Shown here: piece after piece, positions 23,778 to 30,384 of the stretch | Layout of the letters: each line of letters starts with the position of its first letter | How positions within the stretch are numbered: the first letter of the stretch is position 1 | Virus record (IMG/VR): IMGVR_UViG_3300012931_000044 | Coordinates: 1 to 38,188 of that record | Length of the DNA stretch: 38,188 bases | Source of the DNA: a virus | Reading direction: 5' to 3' (one strand) | Notes under the pieces: generated by a model | Told to the model about the DNA's origin: nothing | What the model saw: the letters and a program-made list of their open reading frames with translations, nothing else | The model's database searches: none | Made by a program: the position numbers and the translations under genes

Positions 23778-24770
23778 TTATTGATACTTTTCCTTGAGTT
23801 GCGCCAAAGAAATAGGATTCCCCTTACCATTAACCAAATCTTGCAGGGTTAGCTTCCCGGCACGGTACAAGTTCGCCCTGCCCTTGCCTAGTACCTCATC
23901 TTGATAATCAGCGCCCATCCGGTCAAGGAATTGCGTAAATGTGGTTTTGCTGTCGATTGGGCCGATTGAGCTTGCCCGCATTCCTGGTGTAGTCAAGCCC
24001 ATATCCCCTACCAGTACACATCTATCGTTAAAATGCAAAGGCGGGTTAAGGAATGGCAAAGCTCCGTCTATAGGGTCTAGTGTTGCAGTGTCCCACATCA
24101 TGCCATCGCGTGCGGCGCAGATGATGCACGTGTGCCCGTCGAGGGTTGCTACCCAACGCAACTGAGGCACTATCTCTGCATTAGCCTGCAATGTGGCAAG
24201 CCTCGCGTCATTGGCTACGGTCTGCACTGAGGTTTGAACAAGGGCAGCGGCATTTGCTCGGGATATATCCATCACGCTTGCAAACCCTTGCTTACCCAAT
24301 ATCCTAGCGATGATCTGAGCGTTAGTCTCACCAGCTACCAGACCTTGACGCACAGCCGCTGCGAATCGGAATTCTGTGTCTGCTTCCTGTTTTGCCCACC
24401 ATCCGGCCTGAGTAGCACCCATGATGATAGCGTCACCAGCAATAGAACTCAGCACCGTCTCAGTCGGGAGTCCTACGGCTACGCTCACAGTCGCTTGCAG
24501 TGCGTTCTGCGTGGCCTTGGCTGTGATATGAGCAAGTCCGTCAGTGGTTAGGTTAAGCTCAAGCTGTGCGGCTTTGTAGTAGGTCTGGATGGTGTCGCGG
24601 GCTTCTCTCAAAAGCTGGTTAATCCGTTGCTTTCCCCATTCTGTCTGTCTTTGGGAGAGTTGCGCGATAAGGTCTTTTTCCAGCTTGTTCAGGATGTCTA
24701 TAACCTTGGCGCGTGTACCAGCGTCTAGGCGGTACAGGTCAAGGCTATAGGCTATGGCGGAGTCAAGCAT
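23778..24770 (-). CDS. Minor head / head morphogenesis protein (Mu gpF-like)
   Basis: 330 residues. Helical N-terminal half; the C-terminal part contains LRWVATLDGHTCIICAARDGMMW (about residues 210-230) and PPLHFNDRCVLV, the conserved cysteine/histidine motif of the Mu gpF-like/SPP1 gp7-like minor head proteins. These are injected or stay at the portal. Overlaps the portal gene by 8 bp. Confidence 0.85.
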   Translation of the reverse strand: MLDSAIAYSLDLYRLDAGTRAKVIDILNKLEKDLIAQLSQRQTEWGKQRINQLLREARDTIQTYYKAAQLELNLTTDGLAHITAKATQNALQATVSVAVGLPTETVLSSIAGDAIIMGATQAGWWAKQEADTEFRFAAAVRQGLVAGETNAQIIARILGKQGFASVMDISRANAAALVQTSVQTVANDARLATLQANAEIVPQLRWVATLDGHTCIICAARDGMMWDTATLDPIDGALPFLNPPLHFNDRCVLVGDMGLTTPGMRASSIGPIDSKTTFTQFLDRMGADYQDEVLGKGRANLYRAGKLTLQDLVNGKGNPISLAQLKEKYQ

Positions 24771-26205
24771 TTACAGGAGCCTGTCCCTGCAACACAGGCG
24801 CTTTGATCTGCACATTGGCCTGATGTTCTTCAAATGTCACATCGGACTTGATTACTTCCTTTTCCTGCATCTTGACGAAGAATTCCTGTTCACTCAGTGC
24901 GCCGGTCTGCAAAGCTCCAACGTATGCGGTCAGTTCTTGTGCAGTGATCGAAGCGGGCACAAAGTCCTTGTTAATCTCATACTTCACATCACCATCAGCG
25001 CCAGACCACAAAGCCATCCATTGCAGGCACTTGGTAAGTGACATCCCTGTGATCTGCGCCATTCCTGCCAGTTGGGATTGTTCACCGGCAGAGCGTTCGC
25101 GAATTGTGTCTGCAGACGATACGGATTTTTGCTGTTGCTCGAGCATTCTCGCCCCGAGTACGGCCATTTCCGCTTTCTTCTCGTTCAGGTTCTCGCGCAG
25201 GGCTGTGAAGTTGCTAGACGTCTCAACAAAATACGCCTTTGCATTCGGGTCAGGCAGGCAGTTAGCACTAGGCCCTCCGATGTATATTTTGTTCGGCTGT
25301 CCTGGTTGTGCGTTGTCTGCGTTGTATCCAGAAATAAACAGCGTAGGAAGCCCGCTAAAATGGCATCCATGCTCATAGTCTGCACTCACTTGGTAGTGAT
25401 GGATTGTCATGTCCACTAAGTCCATCAGTGGTGGAGTGTCAACATCCGGCCCAACATCATCAACACCGATGAACTCGAACGGAATAAAGTTCAATGGCTG
25501 ATTGTTCATCAAAGGGATGATGTCGCTTCCTACCTGTTCGTCATTCCCTTTGTCGTCAATCCTGAATACTCGTTGACGATATACGCCATTGACCAAATCC
25601 AATACGCGGTATCTATCCTCGCACACATGGCTGAATTGATCTGAATTTAGCGCGGCCTCTTCCTTTAAGACTACAAGGGTCAGCATCATCACGTTGTTAA
25701 TGCGTTCCTGCTTCCAGTTAAGGATTGAGTCTGCTTCGTATTTCTGGAACATGGGGCGCAGGCCATAGGCTTCTGCTTGTGCGACTGTGATCGGTGTTCC
25801 GTCTGCATTCTCAGGCATTGGCGGGCGGTCAACCAGAATACCAATCCTGCCAGTGGTTAGAATCTCTTCGCAGGTGTCTTGAGCGAACACATCCAGCGGA
25901 GTACCAGCCATGTCAATGTCGGTAAGGTACGGTTCGATTGCGGCAGGTACTTCGACTACAGGAGCTTTGCGGAACAGCATCCCCTTGAGGCCGGAGATTG
26001 TGCGCCATACAGCATTGAAATATGGGGTGCGCTTGAGGCGGGATTGATAGTCGGCGTCTTTTTCTTCGGCTAACTTTGGGAGGTACTTGATTGTGCCTGC
26101 GTGAATCTCTTTTTCGCCATCGGTAGCGTCATCGCAACGCTGCCAAGTTTCAAGCATTTCATCGTATTCAGGATGGGTGGTGCGTACGCCTTTTGATTGT
26201 TCCAT
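24763..26205 (-). CDS. Portal protein (DUF4055 family)
   Basis: 480 residues beginning with THPEYDEMLETWQRCDDATDGE. The core has RTPYFNAVWRTISGLKGMLFRKAP, PLMDLVDMTIHHYQVSADYEHGCH and LGARMLEQQQKSVSSADTIRERSAGEQSQL, a pattern of DUF4055 portals of siphophages. Located between terminase and minor head protein. A sigma70-like promoter is found 50-76 bp upstream. Confidence 0.88.
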   Translation of the reverse strand: MEQSKGVRTTHPEYDEMLETWQRCDDATDGEKEIHAGTIKYLPKLAEEKDADYQSRLKRTPYFNAVWRTISGLKGMLFRKAPVVEVPAAIEPYLTDIDMAGTPLDVFAQDTCEEILTTGRIGILVDRPPMPENADGTPITVAQAEAYGLRPMFQKYEADSILNWKQERINNVMMLTLVVLKEEAALNSDQFSHVCEDRYRVLDLVNGVYRQRVFRIDDKGNDEQVGSDIIPLMNNQPLNFIPFEFIGVDDVGPDVDTPPLMDLVDMTIHHYQVSADYEHGCHFSGLPTLFISGYNADNAQPGQPNKIYIGGPSANCLPDPNAKAYFVETSSNFTALRENLNEKKAEMAVLGARMLEQQQKSVSSADTIRERSAGEQSQLAGMAQITGMSLTKCLQWMALWSGADGDVKYEINKDFVPASITAQELTAYVGALQTGALSEQEFFVKMQEKEVIKSDVTFEEHQANVQIKAPVLQGQAPVNA

Positions 26206-26254
26206 GCTTACTCCCTCAAGGTTAATTTTCCCCCCAAGGGAATGCTGCCTTTGA

Positions 26255-26281
26255 ATAATAACACAAATTCCTATTTGTCAA
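26255..26281 (-). promoter_or_regulatory. Putative promoter before the portal gene
   Basis: On the minus strand a perfect TTGACA (26281-26276) is followed after 15 bp by TATTAT (26260-26255). The spacer is short by one or two bases, but both hexamers are good. The region between terminase and portal is otherwise empty. Confidence 0.45.
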
Positions 26282-26284
26282 TAG

Positions 26285-27535
26285 TTATGTGCCAGACATT
26301 CTAATCTGCGTCATCGGGCGGATGATGGGGAATTCATAGGCTATCGGGTAGCCTGTCGCATCGTTCTGGTGGTCGAATCCGCTTTTCTTGTCAGGATCTC
26401 CATTGTCGTATGCCTGCTGTTCTAGGCACTTCGCAACGGTAGGACATTTTTGAGCGTTTACCCATAGCCTGCCTGTCTCGAATTGCTTATTGACCGACAA
26501 GATACGGTCACGCACACGAGGATTTATTGATTTTACGCGAATCTCAAAACCAGCTGATTGAAGTATGGACAGGTCTGATACGCTGGCATTCTTGGTCGAG
26601 GCCGAGTTACCGGACGCATCAGGATATACCACTTTGCGATTCTTTTCGTACCTGTCCTTTATCAGCCTTGCCATCGTCGGGGTATCGAATACATCCTTGA
26701 ACTCATCGACAGCGTGCCATCCGTTCTCACGATGGACATAGATAGTAGCTGCCATCTTGCCTATATTGAAGTCCATACCGATCAGCAATGGCTCTCCATC
26801 CTTTACCGTTTCTGTCGAGTTGCAGCGTGCCCGGTTGTATGACCTGTACACCGTGCCGGTAGTTAGATTGCAGAATTGCCCGTCAATGTATGCGTCAACA
26901 AGCTCAGCAGGGTAGGTGTCTAGAAGGGATTGAATGTAATCTGAGGGTAGGTTTGCTTCGTTGTCCCTGGTTGAAGCCTGGACAAGACCATAAGATGATT
27001 TAAGCGTAGGGTTTGATTCTACCTCCGACACAAATAGCCTATGAGTCTCTCTAAACCCTTCCGGAGTGGTTGTTACGTCTACGCCATTACTCGCATTAGG
27101 CCACCGCATACGGGCAATGATCTTGCGCCATGCATCCTGTGCTTTATTGGCTGGCAGTGTGTCTAGTTCGTCAACAAGGCTATGCCCCACCTTGTAACCG
27201 ATGATCGTCGCCGGGCGTTCCATGCTCCGGCAGATAGTTGTTCCCCTGTACCGACTGCCTGAGTAGAAATTCACCTCTTTGTTGCTTTCCATGATCTCAA
27301 TGCGCAATTGCAGTCCGTGCGCTACTTCTTCGATGGTTGGGTAGAAAATATCCCTGATATGCGGGTAGGTTGGAGCATAGTAGGCTTGATTTACTTTGGG
27401 CTGTGAGTAGTACCGTAGCCCCATTGCCGTAGCGCCTACCCACGTCTTTCCCCCGCCGTAGCCAGAGACAAATGCCCTGAACTTGTGCGGCAACTCAAGA
27501 AAGTCCGCCTGCGGGTCATTTAGCGATACGAGCAT
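26285..27535 (-). CDS. Terminase large subunit
   Basis: 416 residues. Walker A GYGGGKT at 25-31, Walker B HSLVDE at 118-123, a coupling-type TTTPEG motif near residue 160, and a C-terminal RNase H-like nuclease with LLIGMDFN (first acidic residue), VVYPDASGN, and a late FDHQNDATGYPIAYEF. The enzyme packages DNA into the prohead through the portal. Overlaps the small subunit by 20 bp. Confidence 0.92.
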   Translation of the reverse strand: MLVSLNDPQADFLELPHKFRAFVSGYGGGKTWVGATAMGLRYYSQPKVNQAYYAPTYPHIRDIFYPTIEEVAHGLQLRIEIMESNKEVNFYSGSRYRGTTICRSMERPATIIGYKVGHSLVDELDTLPANKAQDAWRKIIARMRWPNASNGVDVTTTPEGFRETHRLFVSEVESNPTLKSSYGLVQASTRDNEANLPSDYIQSLLDTYPAELVDAYIDGQFCNLTTGTVYRSYNRARCNSTETVKDGEPLLIGMDFNIGKMAATIYVHRENGWHAVDEFKDVFDTPTMARLIKDRYEKNRKVVYPDASGNSASTKNASVSDLSILQSAGFEIRVKSINPRVRDRILSVNKQFETGRLWVNAQKCPTVAKCLEQQAYDNGDPDKKSGFDHQNDATGYPIAYEFPIIRPMTQIRMSGT

Positions 27536-27959
27536 CTTTGCGTTGTACCGTTATGGTACTCGGAATTATTGGCTCATCATCTTCTGGATTTACTTCTGTT
27601 CGGTCACGCCATAAATCAGGTCTGCGATTTTTTAGCCAGAATATACATGCAGTGGTGTCTGGTGCGTAATGCTTAATTATCGGAGTGATGCAGACCTGCC
27701 CTTGATAGTTACTGATATGCACATCGTCATGGCTGTACCCTGTAGCCCTTTGAAACAGCTTGTTAGCCACTTCCGCATCCGCCAACTCTTTGCCTTCTTT
27801 TAGGGACTTAATGAATTCAGGAAAGTCTTGTTTCCATTTGTTTATTGTTACTTCGGAAACGCCAAAGAAGTCCGCCAATTCCTTATCAATAGCTCCAAGT
27901 CGGCACAGTTTAAGCGCCTGCTCTGCGTACTCTTCTTTGTATGATGAGGGTCTTGCCAT
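27516..27959 (-). CDS. Terminase small subunit
   Basis: 147 residues. N-terminal HTH (EYAEQALKLCRLGAIDKELADFFGVSEVTINKWKQ), central helices (LADAEVANKLFQRATGYSH) and a C-terminal FWLKNRRPDLWRDRTEV motif typical of TerS proteins of this type, which recognise packaging sites. No ribosome site precedes the ATG; a -10-like TATCAT ends six bases upstream, so a leaderless transcript is possible. Confidence 0.88.
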   Translation of the reverse strand: MARPSSYKEEYAEQALKLCRLGAIDKELADFFGVSEVTINKWKQDFPEFIKSLKEGKELADAEVANKLFQRATGYSHDDVHISNYQGQVCITPIIKHYAPDTTACIFWLKNRRPDLWRDRTEVNPEDDEPIIPSTITVQRKDARIAK

Positions 27960-27965
27960 ATATGC

Positions 27966-27971
27966 ATGATA
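27966..27971 (-). promoter_or_regulatory. Extended -10 element upstream of small terminase
   Basis: The minus strand reads TGTGCTATCATGCATATATGG; TGC-TATCAT fits an extended -10. A start point near 27959-27960 would coincide with the start codon. No good -35 is seen. Sits just after the terminator at 27984-28013. Confidence 0.3.
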
Positions 27972-27983
27972 GCACAGAAAAAT

Positions 27984-28013
27984 CCCTCAGACCGAGAATC
28001 CCCAGTCTGAGGG
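27984..28013 (-). terminator. Strong rho-independent terminator
   Basis: CCCTCAGAC (27984-27992) and GTCTGAGGG (28005-28013) form a perfect 9-bp stem with a 12-nt loop; on the minus strand it is followed by ATTTTTC. It ends transcription coming from the tRNA-like unit and the genes above it, and insulates the terminase genes. Confidence 0.85.
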
Positions 28014-28019
28014 CCAAGT

Positions 28020-28209
28020 GCGCTTCTTGCGCTATCACACAGCAGGGGCGGACTGTGTAAGGAGTTGATGTTCAGTCTGCAATTGTCTGATTCGCTTGTG
28101 CGTCGGATATACCAGTTGCAGCGCCAGTTCCCGCTAAAAGCTACACCAACACGGAACCGCTATCCGGCGATTGTTGTCATCCAATCACTTGCAAAGCCTG
28201 CCAGCGGTT
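28020..28209 (-). other. Hairpin-rich non-coding trailer after tRNA-like gene
   Basis: No convincing gene. Stems include AACCGCT/AGCGGTT (28155-28161 with 28203-28209, 7 bp), GATTG/CAATC inside it (28169-28173 with 28182-28186), ACACAG/CTGTGT (28037-28042 with 28053-28058) and a GCGC hairpin at 28020-28032. It lies between the tRNA-like cloverleaf and the terminator, so it would be part of the same transcript. It could be a further small RNA domain. Confidence 0.4.
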
Positions 28210-28215
28210 GCGTCT

Positions 28216-28290
28216 TGGAGCTACGCGGGGCGCTTGCATCCCCTTATCTGCATTACAAGTGCAGCGCATCACGATCAATGCTTGCATAGC
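28216..28290 (-). tRNA. Divergent tRNA-Thr-like gene, anticodon TGT, encoded CCA
   Basis: Reading down from 28290: acceptor GCTATGC pairs with GCGTAGC (28226-28220, one G-U); two-base spacer; D-stem GCAT/ATGC with 8-nt loop; one base; anticodon stem CTGCA/TGCAG with loop CTTGTAA (anticodon TGT at 28257-28255); 4-base variable region; T-arm GGGGA-TGCAAGC-GCCCC (four of five pairs); T73; CCA at 28218-28216. G1-C72, C2-G71, G35 and U36 are threonine identity features. Unusual: A8, no GG in the D-loop, G55 instead of T55, and an A53-G61 mismatch. It is either a very divergent tRNA or a tRNA-like RNA. Confidence 0.55.
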
Positions 28291-28302
28291 TTTGTTACAT
28301 GA

Positions 28303-28331
28303 ATTACAGCATAAATATAGCTATTTGTCTA
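28303..28331 (-). promoter_or_regulatory. Strong promoter for the tRNA-like unit
   Basis: On the minus strand TAGACA (28331-28326) and TGTAAT (28308-28303) are exactly 17 bp apart, each matching consensus at five of six bases. The predicted start (about 28296) is six bases before the first tRNA nucleotide. The -35 overlaps the end of the preceding small gene. Confidence 0.6.
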
Positions 28332-28488
28332 TTACTTCCGTCTGATTTGCGTTAAATTGTCGTTGCATTTCAGCCATCCTCATTTGGTTTTCAAACTGCA
28401 TTAGGCTTAAAATTTCAGCCATCCTTTTCTCTTTCTTCTGTTCGTAGTATTCAACCCACTTCTGGTCTAATTTCCATCCTTTTATCAT
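28321..28488 (-). CDS. Small charged coiled-coil protein
   Basis: 55 residues from ATG 28488, which overlaps the upstream TGA (ATGA); a longer reading from 28512 is less likely. Sequence is helical and charged: IKGWKLDQKWVEYYEQKKEKRM then QFENQMRMAEMQRQFNANQ. Function unknown. Confidence 0.5.
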   Translation of the reverse strand: MIKGWKLDQKWVEYYEQKKEKRMAEILSLMQFENQMRMAEMQRQFNANQTEVIDK

Positions 28489-28646
28489 TTCGGCAGCTTC
28501 TCCCAAACCCAAGTTTGTAGCTTAATTGCAACAGTCACCATGTCTACAGAAGTGGCAAACGCGGCTTTGTAGTCCTCCTGGTTCAGTTCGGACTCAAGCT
28601 GCTGGGTTAGCTGGTGTTGCTTTATGGTTAGTTCGGCCCAGTCCAT
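28485..28646 (-). CDS. Small hypothetical protein, 53 residues
   Basis: Starts at 28646 seven bases after the NinG stop. The product is helical and glutamine-rich (DWAELTIKQHQLTQQLESEL), then ATSVDMVTVAIKLQTWVWEK. Coupled to the next gene by ATGA. No function recognised. Confidence 0.5.
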   Translation of the reverse strand: MDWAELTIKQHQLTQQLESELNQEDYKAAFATSVDMVTVAIKLQTWVWEKLPK

Positions 28647-28652
28647 TTATGT

Positions 28653-29210
28653 CTACAATGCCTTCAGTTTAGCCTTGTACTCAGCCTTGATCGCTTTCAG
28701 GTCGTCAATACTGTAATGCTTATGCGGGTGCGGCCCTTCAATCCAATCAACTTTTAGCTGTCCGACCCGCAAAACAAGTGCCGTTCGGTAGTTAATAAGG
28801 TTTCCTGACAGGTAGGAATTGCATTTTTCGCACTGGAGATGCACCTGGCTCTCTTCAAAGCGTAAAGACGGGCAACTTCCGACCGATCTGTAATGTCCTG
28901 CATTCTCTTTTCCGGTATGACTTCCGCAGCTAATACACCCATAGCCTGCCTTTTTGTCTCTAGCCCGTATAAAAGCATTAAACGCTGCTTGTGCTTCTCT
29001 CGCCCAATCCCCACGACTTTTCAACCTTTCATTTGCTGTACGCAGTTCTGCGCGGTCTTTCTTTGTTCTTGATACCTTTGCTGCCTCAATAGCACATTCG
29101 ATGCTGCATCTGCTTTGTAGTGGCTTGGCAGGGGTGAATTTTACACCACACTGCTTGCACTTCTTCTGCTTTGCGGCCTTCTGGGATATTGGGCGATGGC
29201 AAAGGCTCAT
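28653..29210 (-). CDS. ninG: NinG/Rap-like recombination endonuclease
   Basis: 185 residues from ATG 29210 (AAGGAT upstream, ATGA overlap); a GTG at 29228 is possible. N-terminal zinc cluster CKQCGVKFTP ... CSIEC, then a basic helical region, then GYGCISCGSHTG, NAGHYRSVGSCPSLRFEESQVHLQCEKCNSYLSGN, the HNH-like core of lambda NinG (Rap), a structure-specific nuclease that resolves recombination intermediates. Fits with the Rad52-type annealase on the other strand. Confidence 0.88.
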   Translation of the reverse strand: MSLCHRPISQKAAKQKKCKQCGVKFTPAKPLQSRCSIECAIEAAKVSRTKKDRAELRTANERLKSRGDWAREAQAAFNAFIRARDKKAGYGCISCGSHTGKENAGHYRSVGSCPSLRFEESQVHLQCEKCNSYLSGNLINYRTALVLRVGQLKVDWIEGPHPHKHYSIDDLKAIKAEYKAKLKAL

Positions 29211-29395
29211 TTTATCCTTGATTCGCACTTCTCGATTGCCTTGCTTTGCGAGTACCGAAGCCCATCCATTGGGTCAACCCAGCATTCAAACTTCATGCCA
29301 TTTCCCCAGATTGATTCGTACTTCCAGCCGTAGCACCAAAGTATTGCAGGATTGATCGCATGGTAAATCAGCCATAAAAGAGCTTTAGGTATCAT
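29207..29395 (-). CDS. Small hypothetical protein, tryptophan-rich
   Basis: 62 residues from ATG 29395, which overlaps the upstream TGA. Contains a hydrophobic N-terminus (PKALLWLIYHAINPAILWCYGW) and FECWVDPMDGLRYSQSKAIE. Coupled to the NinG gene by ATGA. Role unknown. Confidence 0.55.
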   Translation of the reverse strand: MIPKALLWLIYHAINPAILWCYGWKYESIWGNGMKFECWVDPMDGLRYSQSKAIEKCESRIK

Positions 29396-29604
29396 AGCGT
29401 CCATTTCAAATATTCAGCGCACTTAGTTGGCATATCACTTATCCCAAAAGCTACTTTATCTGCGCTGCTTCCTAACCACTTTCCCGCCAGCCAGTCGCTT
29501 TTCAATCCAAATGTTAGGAGCTTCTTTTTGCATCCGTACAAAAGAAATTGTCCTGGCGCTGGCGTTGTCTTTGATGCTCTGTTTCTGCATGTATGGCATA
29601 TCAT
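29392..29604 (-). CDS. Small cysteine-containing protein, 70 residues
   Basis: ICHTCRNRASKTTPAPGQFLLYGCKKK suggests a short zinc-binding N-terminus; the rest (SDWLAGKWLGSSADKVAFGISDMPTKCAEYLKW) looks like real protein. The ribosome site is poor, and an alternative frame (TTG 29695 to 29456) overlaps part of it. I favour this frame because its stop is coupled by ATGA to the next gene. Confidence 0.5.
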   Translation of the reverse strand: MICHTCRNRASKTTPAPGQFLLYGCKKKLLTFGLKSDWLAGKWLGSSADKVAFGISDMPTKCAEYLKWTL

Positions 29605-29703
29605 AATTTGGCCGGATTAGCAGATTGAAGCTCCGGCGTACCTCTTTCCATTCCATGCCAGCGTTGTTAGAGAACTGGCACAGCACAATCTGCAATAGTG
29701 ATT

Positions 29704-30384
29704 TCAGAGCCTGCCAAGTGGTGCAAAATTCTCCTTAATGTCGGATATTTTACCCTTGTATGCGACAATAATCTTCTGCTCACGCTTCGGGAACTTGCGG
29801 GTATGCAAAGTCTTTTTCGCATGTGCCAATCGGGTGAACTCGCATTCGACATAGACGATCTGATTGTAAACCGAAAGGCCGTTCTCTTTGAAGAAAACAA
29901 CAGTCTCAGCTTCATGGCAATGATACCCTCCGGTCTTGTCCCTGCTATCTCCGGTCATCACCACAAAGAAACAACCGTCTTTCAAATGTTCGATTGCCTT
30001 TTTGTATCCGGTGAAAAGCAAGTCGCGGAATTCTTCATAGGACGAAAACGAATTAAGCTCCCCTGGTGGAGGATTGCCGTCATAGTCAACATAATGTTCA
30101 ACCTTGTAGTAAGGCGGGCAAGTGAATACAAGGTCAAACATTCCATCCGGTGAGTGTGTCGATGAGTCACTTTGTACCCACTTCACGCGCCCATCGAATT
30201 CAGAACAAATCTTGTTGTTCGCATCCGTCTGGTTTTGGCGAATCTCGCTGGCGTAATACTCATACCCACAAGCGCCAGCAACATAACCCATCTGAACACC
30301 GCCTCCGAACGGGTTGTAAATCCTTTTCCCTTCTTTCGGCATGAACATGCGGGCGATAACTTCACAGGCCACAGGGTCAAGCAC
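29704..30384 (-). CDS. DNA methyltransferase catalytic domain (separated by a frame change)
   Basis: 226 residues if translation starts at GTG 30384. SAM-binding motif I NPFGGG at 24-29, acidic SEI near 46-48, catalytic TCPPYY at 88-93, then FVVMTGDSRDKTGGYHCH and a C-terminal REQKIIVAYKG. The order (I before IV) and CPPYY loop are those of amino-methyltransferases acting on A or C. The open frame extends upstream to about 30477 with plausible protein (KRNEQRGQLEKKINDEGEIETT ...) but no start, and its N-terminal region is found in another frame at the end of the composite gene. So this is the 3' half of that gene after a -1 shift or one-base loss. Confidence 0.8.
   Translation of the reverse strand: MLDPVACEVIARMFMPKEGKRIYNPFGGGVQMGYVAGACGYEYYASEIRQNQTDANNKICSEFDGRVKWVQSDSSTHSPDGMFDLVFTCPPYYKVEHYVDYDGNPPPGELNSFSSYEEFRDLLFTGYKKAIEHLKDGCFFVVMTGDSRDKTGGYHCHEAETVVFFKENGLSVYNQIVYVECEFTRLAHAKKTLHTRKFPKREQKIIVAYKGKISDIKENFAPLGRL

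Noticed and set aside
28065-28289. Plus-strand 74-codon frame with AAGGAG near its ATG
   Set aside because: It runs antisense through the tRNA-like cloverleaf, whose promoter, stems and CCA are better supported; the protein composition is not convincing.
29456-29695. Minus-strand 79-codon frame starting with TTG
   Set aside because: It overlaps the 70-residue cysteine-containing frame, whose stop is coupled to the next gene; the start codon is rare and no ribosome site is visible. One of the two must be wrong, so this stays open.
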